NCBI GenBank assembly: GCA_001493195.1
Contig: FAXN01000039.1
Coordinates: forward strand, 1-64,000
Length of the DNA stretch: 64,000 nt
Reading direction: 5' to 3'
From: Sulfurovum sp. enrichment culture clone C5
GTDB taxonomy: Bacteria > Campylobacterota > Campylobacteria > Campylobacterales > Sulfurovaceae
Shown: in pieces, positions 10,943 to 18,165 of the stretch
Layout: every line of letters starts with the position of its first letter
How positions within the stretch are numbered: the stretch's first letter is position 1
Program-made: the position numbers and the translations under genes
The notes under the pieces: generated by a model
The model's database searches: none
Seen by the model: the letters and a program-made list of their open reading frames with translations, nothing else
What the model was told of the DNA's origin: nothing

Positions 10943-12566
10943 AAGATTAAAAACAATTGCATTATTGTTTGGTATTTTGGTAATTATAGTAATTATTGGA
11001 ATATTTAAAAACAACAATACAACAATCACAAGAGGTGAAGTAGAAAAGCTTGATAAGAATGGCACTATAACAAAAGTTATAGTAGATGGAAATTATCTAT
11101 ACCTCAATACAAAAAATAAATCTTATAGAATATATAAAGATGCTATTGATTATAAAGACTTTTTTGACAAATATCCAGTAGAAATCAAAGATGATGGTGT
11201 GGATTTGTCCATGATGGCAATATTTGCCATCATTATATTACTTGGTATTTTTTATATATCTAGCAAAAAAAAGGATTTGAATTTTTTAAAATCAAGCTCT
11301 TTTAACAAAAATGAAGCACAAACCCCAAGCGAACACATTTCCCCAATGAAAACAGATATAAAATTCAAAGATGTTGCTGGCATCGATGATGTAAAAGAAG
11401 AACTTGAAGAGATTATAGATTTTTTGAAAAATCCAAAAAAATACAAAAATTTTGATATAAGACTACCAAAAGGCGTGCTATTAGTAGGTCCTCCTGGTGT
11501 TGGAAAAACGCTTATAGCCAAGGCTGTGGCGGGAGAAGCTGATGTGCCATTTTTTTATCAAAGTGGAGCAACTTTTGTAAATATATATGTTGGTATGGGA
11601 GCAAAAAGAGTATCTGCATTATTTCAAATGGCGAAAAAAAATGCTCCTAGTATCATATTTATAGACGAAATTGATGCCATAGGTAAGAGTAGGGGTGGTA
11701 GACAAAGTGACGAAAGAGAAGCAACGCTAAATCAACTTTTAACAGAAATGGATGGTTTTGAAGATAGCTCTGGAGTTATCGTCATAGCTGCTACAAATAA
11801 GATTGATGTGCTTGATGATGCACTTTTGAGAGCTGGTAGATTTGATAGAAGAATCTTTTTGTCATTGCCAAGCATAGATGAGAGAATAAAAACACTTGAA
11901 CTTTATCTATCCAAAAAATCTCACAGTGTAGATGTGAGAGAACTTGCAAAAATGAGTATTGGATTTAATTTTGCTTCACTTTCAACATGGGTAAATGAAG
12001 CTGCACTTTATGCAATAAAAGAAAATAAAAGATATATAGAAACTAGTGATTTTGAAGCTGTAAAAGACAAAGTAATAACAGGAAAATCTAGATTTTTAAC
12101 ATATGATGATGAAGAGAGAAATATACAAGCAACATATCAAGCAGCAAAAGCATTACTTGCAACTTGGTATGATATAGGCTTTAGTAAAATTGGTATTGCT
12201 ATGCAAAACTTTGAAACGATGGATCATAACCTAACATCAAAAAATACGATGATAGAGAAGATAAAAGTTTACCTCGCTGGTTCAATTGCAACAAATTTAA
12301 AATACAAAAATATCTATTCAAATAGTATCAAGGATATAGAGTTAAGTAAAAATTTAGCAGATAAGATAATAAACGATTTTGAACTAATTCTTCAGAGTGA
12401 CACAAAGATAGAATCATCTGAGCAAATATTGCAAACGGCCAAAAAAGATGCTACTGCGATTTTGGAAAAATTAGATTCAACACTAGATGGTATAGCTGAA
12501 CATATTTTAGAAAATGAATTTATTACGCAAGAAGAAGTTAGAGAGATGCTTCGTGAAATTTTTTAG
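10911..12566 (+). CDS. FtsH-family AAA ATPase lacking a recognisable HEXXH zinc motif
   Basis: Walker A GPPGVGKT, Walker B IIFIDEIDAIG, SRH DALLRAGRFDRRI; position of canonical HEAGH reads YQAAK (IQATYQAAKALLATW). Confidence 0.9.
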   Translation: MIKTFLNMNAKRLKTIALLFGILVIIVIIGIFKNNNTTITRGEVEKLDKNGTITKVIVDGNYLYLNTKNKSYRIYKDAIDYKDFFDKYPVEIKDDGVDLSMMAIFAIIILLGIFYISSKKKDLNFLKSSSFNKNEAQTPSEHISPMKTDIKFKDVAGIDDVKEELEEIIDFLKNPKKYKNFDIRLPKGVLLVGPPGVGKTLIAKAVAGEADVPFFYQSGATFVNIYVGMGAKRVSALFQMAKKNAPSIIFIDEIDAIGKSRGGRQSDEREATLNQLLTEMDGFEDSSGVIVIAATNKIDVLDDALLRAGRFDRRIFLSLPSIDERIKTLELYLSKKSHSVDVRELAKMSIGFNFASLSTWVNEAALYAIKENKRYIETSDFEAVKDKVITGKSRFLTYDDEERNIQATYQAAKALLATWYDIGFSKIGIAMQNFETMDHNLTSKNTMIEKIKVYLAGSIATNLKYKNIYSNSIKDIELSKNLADKIINDFELILQSDTKIESSEQILQTAKKDATAILEKLDSTLDGIAEHILENEFITQEEVREMLREIF

Positions 12567-13071
12567 TGGTTTTGGATTTCAAAACGAACAAGAACTCTTT
12601 AATGATTTTTTGCCAAAAGGCGAATATGTTGTAGCTGGTTTTAGCTATGGAGCCATAAAAGCTTTTGAATATGTCTTAAATAACAAAAATAGAATAGATA
12701 GACTTATACTTTTGTCGCCAGCATTTTTTCAAAACACATCCGATGCATTTAAAAGAACTCAAATGAGATATTTTAACTCCAACAAAGACGAATATATGAA
12801 AAATTTCATGGACAATGTTTGTCTGCCAAATAACCATATATCACTTCAAAAATATATCCGTGATGTAGAAGCAAAACAATTAGATGAATTACTAAGTCAT
12901 AAATGGGAATTAGAGGATATAAAAAATATTATAGATAAAAATGTAAAAATAGAAGTATTTTTTGGCGAAATGGATAATATTATAGATACAAAAGTTGCAA
13001 ATGATTTTTTTTCAAAACTAACAACAACTTATTTCATCAAAAAGGCAGGGCACTTACTAGATGTTAAATAA
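12553..13071 (+). CDS. bioV: Alpha/beta hydrolase, BioV-like pimeloyl-ACP methyl ester esterase
   Basis: GTG start at 12553 (MKFFSGFGFQNEQELF); GFSYGAIKAFEYV nucleophile elbow; FFGEMDNIID; AGHLL catalytic His. ORF track start 12514 judged too early. Confidence 0.7.
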   Translation: MKFFSGFGFQNEQELFNDFLPKGEYVVAGFSYGAIKAFEYVLNNKNRIDRLILLSPAFFQNTSDAFKRTQMRYFNSNKDEYMKNFMDNVCLPNNHISLQKYIRDVEAKQLDELLSHKWELEDIKNIIDKNVKIEVFFGEMDNIIDTKVANDFFSKLTTTYFIKKAGHLLDVK

Positions 13072-13696
13072 TAAAAATATCACAATTTGGTTTAAATATA
13101 CTCTATTTGTACTATTTGTCATTACTTGGATATGGTCTAGCATATCTCCTTTTAGTAGGCATGATTGGATATTGGAAAATATTTTAGTAATAATGATATT
13201 GGCTGTTTTAATCCTAACTTATAAAAAATTTAAGTTTTCAGATGCCTCATATATAATGATCACTATATTTCTTATTTTGCATGAATTTGGAGCACATTAT
13301 ACATATTCTCTAGTGCCTTACGATGAGTGGCTAAATTATAATTTTGGTTTTACAATAAATGGCTTGATGGGCTGGGAGAGAAATCATTTTGATAGATTTA
13401 TACATCTTATTTTTGGTATCCTTTGGGCATATCCTGCAAAAGAATTTTTTGCTAGAAAATTATCATTGAACAATAACTGGAGTTGGTTTTTTGCTCTAGA
13501 AAGTGTAATGTCTTTTTCACTTCTTTATGAGCTGATAGAGTGGTTGGTTGCCGTGGTATTTGGTGGGGAACTCGGTATGCAGTACCTTGGAACACAAGGA
13601 GATATTTGGGATGCACACAAAGATATGCTTTTAGCAACGCTAGGTGCCATGGTTCCTATAGTCATAGCGATTATTATAAAAAAATTAAAAAGGTAA
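13061..13696 (+). CDS. DUF2238/YjdF-like membrane protein
   Basis: Multi-TM; HEFGAHYTYSLVPYDEW, NHFDRFIHLIFG, YLGTQGDIWDAHKDMLLATLGA. Confidence 0.85.
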   Translation: MLNNKNITIWFKYTLFVLFVITWIWSSISPFSRHDWILENILVIMILAVLILTYKKFKFSDASYIMITIFLILHEFGAHYTYSLVPYDEWLNYNFGFTINGLMGWERNHFDRFIHLIFGILWAYPAKEFFARKLSLNNNWSWFFALESVMSFSLLYELIEWLVAVVFGGELGMQYLGTQGDIWDAHKDMLLATLGAMVPIVIAIIIKKLKR

Positions 13697-13699
13697 AAA

Positions 13700-14515
13700 A
13701 TGATGAATAAAGTTGTAGTTATTACTGGATGTAGCAGTGGAATAGGACTTACAACTGCAAAACATCTAAAAGAAAATCAAATGAGTGTTTGTGCAACAGC
13801 TAGAAAAACAGAAGATGTTAAAAAATTAAAAAAAATAGGATTTGATGCTTATAAACTTGATGTTACAAATAATCTAGATATAAAAAACACCATCGAAGAG
13901 ATTGTAAACAAATATGGAAAAATAGATGTTTGGTTTAACAATGCTGGTTATGGACAACCTGGAGCAATTGAAGACTTGCCAACAAAAGCACTTAGAGAAC
14001 AATTTGAAATAAATGTTTTTGGTATGCATGAATGCACTATTCAAATTTTAGAAGTTTTTAAAAAACAAGGTTATGGCACCATCATACAACATAGTTCTGT
14101 TCTTGGGATAATTTCTCTTTTTGGAAGAGGAGCGTATAATGCAAGTAAATATGCGATAGAGGGTTTAAGTGATACTTTGAGATTGGAATTGACAGACACA
14201 AAAATAAAAGTTATTACACTAAATACTGGTCCGATAACAAGTGATTTTAGAAAAAATGCGACAGCAAAACTCCAAGAAAATATAGATATAGAAAATTCGC
14301 GGTTTAAAGAGTTGTATCACAAAGGCTTAAAGGGTGAGGGCAAAAAAGTACCATTCAATGAAGAGGCTATGTCTGTTGCAAAAATTGTCCACAAGATAAT
14401 TGTTTCAAAAAAACCAAAGCCTAGATACTATATCACCAAAGCTACATATTTGTTAGGTTTTTTAAAGAGAATTCTTAGTACAACTATGCTTGATAAAATA
14501 CTCTTGAAAATATAA
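13700..14515 (+). CDS. SDR-family NAD(P)-dependent oxidoreductase
   Basis: VITGCSSGIGLTTAKHL, NNAGYGQPG, YNASKYAIEGLSDTLR. Confidence 0.95.
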   Translation: MMNKVVVITGCSSGIGLTTAKHLKENQMSVCATARKTEDVKKLKKIGFDAYKLDVTNNLDIKNTIEEIVNKYGKIDVWFNNAGYGQPGAIEDLPTKALREQFEINVFGMHECTIQILEVFKKQGYGTIIQHSSVLGIISLFGRGAYNASKYAIEGLSDTLRLELTDTKIKVITLNTGPITSDFRKNATAKLQENIDIENSRFKELYHKGLKGEGKKVPFNEEAMSVAKIVHKIIVSKKPKPRYYITKATYLLGFLKRILSTTMLDKILLKI

Positions 14516-14525
14516 AAGGAATAAA

Positions 14526-15053
14526 ATGGATAAGATCAAAATAGGGGTAGTAACGACTAGTGATAGGGCTAGTCAAGGTATCTATGAAGATATTTCTGGA
14601 AAAGCAATAATGGAAGTTTTGGGAGAATATATATCAAATGAGTGCGTTTATGAATATCGTTGCATAGCCGATGAGCAAAATTTGATAGAATCAACACTTT
14701 TAGAGTTAGCTGATATCAAGTGTGACCTCATAGTTACAACAGGTGGCACTGGTCCAGCACCTAGAGATGTAACAACCGAAGCAACAGAGAATGTATGCCA
14801 AAAACTTTTACCAGGTTTTGGCGAGCAAATGAGAGCAGTTAGCCTAAAGTATGTTCCTACTGCGATTCTCTCTCGCCAAAGTGCTGGAATTTGCAAAAAA
14901 TCACTCATAGTAAATTTACCAGGAAAACCAAAATCCATCAGAGAATGTTTGGAAGCTGTTTTTCCAGCTGTTCCATACTGCTTAGATCTTATAGGGGCAG
15001 GGTATATAGAAGCCAATGAAGAAAATATCACAATCTTTAGACCAAAAGCATAA
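14526..15053 (+). CDS. mogA: Molybdopterin adenylyltransferase
   Basis: VVTTSDRASQGIYEDISG; TTGGTGPAPRDVTTEATE; GICKKSLIVNLPGKPKSIRE. Confidence 0.92.
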   Translation: MDKIKIGVVTTSDRASQGIYEDISGKAIMEVLGEYISNECVYEYRCIADEQNLIESTLLELADIKCDLIVTTGGTGPAPRDVTTEATENVCQKLLPGFGEQMRAVSLKYVPTAILSRQSAGICKKSLIVNLPGKPKSIRECLEAVFPAVPYCLDLIGAGYIEANEENITIFRPKA

Positions 15054-15056
15054 AAA

Positions 15057-15269
15057 ATGAATATAGATTTTATAGAATCAAAAATAAACGAGATATTACA
15101 AGAACTTGAAAACGAAGCAATTAGTTGTGTTACAAATCAAAACTTCGATAAAAAAACAACAAACTTGAAGTTAAAACCTCTTGTTAGTAGTAAACAAATA
15201 CTTATAAATGCTCTAGAGAGCATAAAAATGGCCGATAGGCTTTCAAGAGAAGGGCTGGAAAAAAAATAA
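15057..15269 (+). CDS. Small protein of unknown function
   Basis: 70 aa ORF tightly following mogA. Confidence 0.5.
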   Translation: MNIDFIESKINEILQELENEAISCVTNQNFDKKTTNLKLKPLVSSKQILINALESIKMADRLSREGLEKK

Positions 15270-15289
15270 ATTCACTCTATTGGATAAAA

Positions 15290-15362
15290 ATAGATTGCTT
15301 CGACGCTTCGCTTCTCGCAATGACAGTCATTGCGAGGCTTTTAAAAGCCGTGGCAATCCATA
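15290..15362. repeat. Dispersed palindromic intergenic repeat
   Basis: CTCGCAATGAC-A-GTCATTGCGAG perfect inverted repeat (15314-15336) plus GGCTTTTAAAAGCC (15336-15349), flanked by GATTGC...GCAATCC. Confidence 0.75.
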
Positions 15363-15371
15363 ATTAAATTT

Positions 15372-15983
15372 TTAACTTATTTTAGTTGCAGTCATTGCAA
15401 ATACTGTAAACGCACCATTTGGCTTTTCTATGATATTTGCTGTTTCAAACTTAATATCATCAAAACCAACTTCTTTTGCAATAGCTTCCAATTCACCTCT
15501 ATCGAAACCAAAATGAAATACTCCAGTATTGTCTCCATGAAAAGTTCCATCTTCACTATCTAAATCAGCAATTGCTATAAAACCACCACTATTTACCATA
15601 TTAAATAATTTTAAAAACAACTCTTTTATATTTTCTACATGATGGATAGTCATAGAGGATACGACACCATCGAACTTCAAATCATTTCCACACTCAGATA
15701 TATCACCATAAATAACTTCTGTATCACATAAAAATTCATTTTGTTTTGCCAAAAACTCATCTAGCATGGATTTTGAATTGTCTATCGCAACTATTTTGCT
15801 TATATTTGGAGCCAAAAAATAGGTCAAAAGCCCTGTACCAGCACCAAAATCAGCTAAAACCATCTCTTTTTGTATTGATATATTTTTTAATATTACATCT
15901 GCTATCTCTTTTGCATTTTTTACTCTAGTGCTGCTCATGTCCCAATTTTTTGACTTTTTTTCAAATAAATCTTGTTTTTTCAT
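15372..15983 (-). CDS. Class I SAM-dependent methyltransferase
   Basis: VLADFGAGTGLLTYFLAPNISKIVAIDNSKSMLDEF; start taken at ATG 15983 (MKKQDLFEKKSKNWD). Confidence 0.92.
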   Translation of the reverse strand: MKKQDLFEKKSKNWDMSSTRVKNAKEIADVILKNISIQKEMVLADFGAGTGLLTYFLAPNISKIVAIDNSKSMLDEFLAKQNEFLCDTEVIYGDISECGNDLKFDGVVSSMTIHHVENIKELFLKLFNMVNSGGFIAIADLDSEDGTFHGDNTGVFHFGFDRGELEAIAKEVGFDDIKFETANIIEKPNGAFTVFAMTATKIS

Positions 15984-15991
15984 ATAAATTC

Positions 15992-16663
15992 CTAAAATAA
16001 AGTATCTTTTTTTTCTAATTTCACGGTATCCCAAAAGAATTCTACGTGTTTTTCAAATAATGATACCATAGAAGAGGTTGGTTTTTTGTCAATTTTGAGC
16101 AAAGTTATCTGCATTTGATAGAAAAATAGGGGTGAAAAGAACTCATTTGCTAAAAGTAGAGGGTCTGATGATTTGATCATTTCATCTTGCATCATAGAAA
16201 ATAGGTAAGATGATAGTTTTTTGACATTTTCTTGGTAAAAATATTCATTATATATCTCTCTAATATTAATATTATTAAATATTTCCTGCATAAGTAGCTT
16301 AAATAGTGCCTCATTTTTACTATCAAAGCTTATAAGCTTGAAAGTAGTGGCAATGCTAGAAAGCAACGTCTTGCCGTGCTTATAGGCATCTGGGGCATTG
16401 AAATTTGAAAAAAGGCTTGTGATAGCGGAGCTTGTAAGCTCGGCAACTAAAGTAGAGAGTATTTCGTCTTTATTTTTGAAGTGATTGTACAATGCACTCT
16501 GCTTTATACCCAGTTCACCAGCTATATCCCTTACGCTTGTAGCCTTATATCCACTTGTAGCGAATAATTTAAGAGATACATCTAGGATAGAGCTTCGTGT
16601 TCTATCGCCCCTAGACAGGGGCTTTGATTCATTTAGTTCATTATCCATATCTTTACTCCTCAT
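15992..16663 (-). CDS. TetR/AcrR-family transcriptional regulator
   Basis: RSSILDVSLKLFATSGYKATSVRDIAGELGIKQSALYNHFKNKDEILSTLV TetR HTH. Confidence 0.95.
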   Translation of the reverse strand: MRSKDMDNELNESKPLSRGDRTRSSILDVSLKLFATSGYKATSVRDIAGELGIKQSALYNHFKNKDEILSTLVAELTSSAITSLFSNFNAPDAYKHGKTLLSSIATTFKLISFDSKNEALFKLLMQEIFNNINIREIYNEYFYQENVKKLSSYLFSMMQDEMIKSSDPLLLANEFFSPLFFYQMQITLLKIDKKPTSSMVSLFEKHVEFFWDTVKLEKKDTLF

Positions 16664-16681
16664 ATATTATTATAATTATAG

Positions 16682-16825
16682 TGAACATTTGTTCATTTGT
16701 CAATAATATAGTTCAAGAATTAGGTGAACACTTGTTAATATAATAACTTTATGACTATATTTAAAAAGAACACTCGTTCATTAATGTAATAGTGTTATAT
16801 ATACATAACTGAACGCTTGTTAATT
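16682..16825. promoter_or_regulatory. Four-copy, 42-43 bp-phased operator-like array upstream of the TetR gene
   Basis: TGAACATTTGTTCATT (16682), TGAACACTTGTTAATA (16725), AGAACACTCGTTCATT (16767), TGAACGCTTGTTAATT (16810). Confidence 0.7.
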
Positions 16826-17245
16826 TAATACCTTGTATACGCCTATATATCGTACTTTTAGTTTATGTGTATTTATTGATACATCGAATATGGTCAATTT
16901 TTGAAAAGCTATGGTGTTTTTAAATTAAATAATATTATATTAACTATAATTGCTTATGGGTTTTAGTGTTGGAATTAGCTGGAGAAACTTTGGGTATCTA
17001 AAATATATGTTTTGTGTTTATGAACTCAATGACCAAAATTAGAAATGAAGATAAATGATAAAAACAATTAGCACTATAAAATTTTAAATAAAGCCAAAAG
17101 ATCAAAAATATACTAAAAATAGTAAAAAATAATATCGCTAGATCTATTTATAAAAACACTTGAGTAGGGTTACTTATGTTTTTTATAGAATTTATATTAT
17201 GTTAACCATATAATAATTATGCGCAAAAATACCATTGATATATTT

Positions 17246-18064
17246 TTATTGGCACAATTTTCTAATTTTTTCTTTTCCATTTCTGACTATTATTTGACCT
17301 TCTTCGGCTTGCTTATAAAATTCAATAATATCTTCATCCTTGATATTATTTATTTTAAACTGTTTATCCATTAAATCAAATTTTTTATCATTTTCATCTA
17401 TAGCTTTGAATATATTTTTATTGAAATAAATACACATACGCTTGTATTTCTCTACATCCTCCGATTCTCCTACAATATAAAAAAAAGAATCTACATTATT
17501 AATATTTATAAATTTTGCTCTCTCGGTATTATTATTTAATAATTGATCCAATGACATCAAGCCATCCATTGCTTGCAAAACCATAAACTCTCTTTCGGCA
17601 TATCTATATGACAAAATAAAAGTAGTAGCATTTGTAATAAGTACTAATGCCATTGCACCAAATAGTATTTTAGTTCTATTTTTCTCAACATTATTACTAT
17701 TTTGATGTCCATAGATATAAACTGCTATATATCCAGGTAACAAAATCAAAAACCAAAGAGCTATAAAAGCAAGAAGTAAAAAAAATTTTGAACTATTTAT
17801 TGACATAATATCTATTTCATAAAAAAATTCAAAAAAATTCCAAGGAATAATTAATATTAGAAAAATTTGCCAAAATATTGGTTTAAAAATTTTTTTATCA
17901 AAACAAAAACCATAAATTCCTATTAAAAAAATGATTGATATAATAAAGTGAAAAAAATTGATTACTCCTAAATCTTTTACTGTATCAATAAAATAATAAC
18001 CAACTATGCATACTAACACAATGAAATATATTTTAAAAAATATTTTACTTATTGATAACGTCAT
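17246..18064 (-). CDS. Membrane protein of unknown function
   Basis: 272 aa, several N-terminal hydrophobic segments, no recognised family. Confidence 0.6.
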   Translation of the reverse strand: MTLSISKIFFKIYFIVLVCIVGYYFIDTVKDLGVINFFHFIISIIFLIGIYGFCFDKKIFKPIFWQIFLILIIPWNFFEFFYEIDIMSINSSKFFLLLAFIALWFLILLPGYIAVYIYGHQNSNNVEKNRTKILFGAMALVLITNATTFILSYRYAEREFMVLQAMDGLMSLDQLLNNNTERAKFININNVDSFFYIVGESEDVEKYKRMCIYFNKNIFKAIDENDKKFDLMDKQFKINNIKDEDIIEFYKQAEEGQIIVRNGKEKIRKLCQ

Positions 18065-18165
18065 ACTACTCCCATAACTTCTTTATTATAAAATAATTAT
18101 ATCCAAAATTTACGCCCTATTTTATGCTATACTTATATATATCATATAAAAGAAGTTAATCATTT

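Noticed and set aside
16682-16825. Possible CRISPR or iteron array
   Set aside because: Repeats are only ~14-16 bp, degenerate and palindromic, only four copies, no cas or rep genes; operator interpretation next to tetR is simpler.
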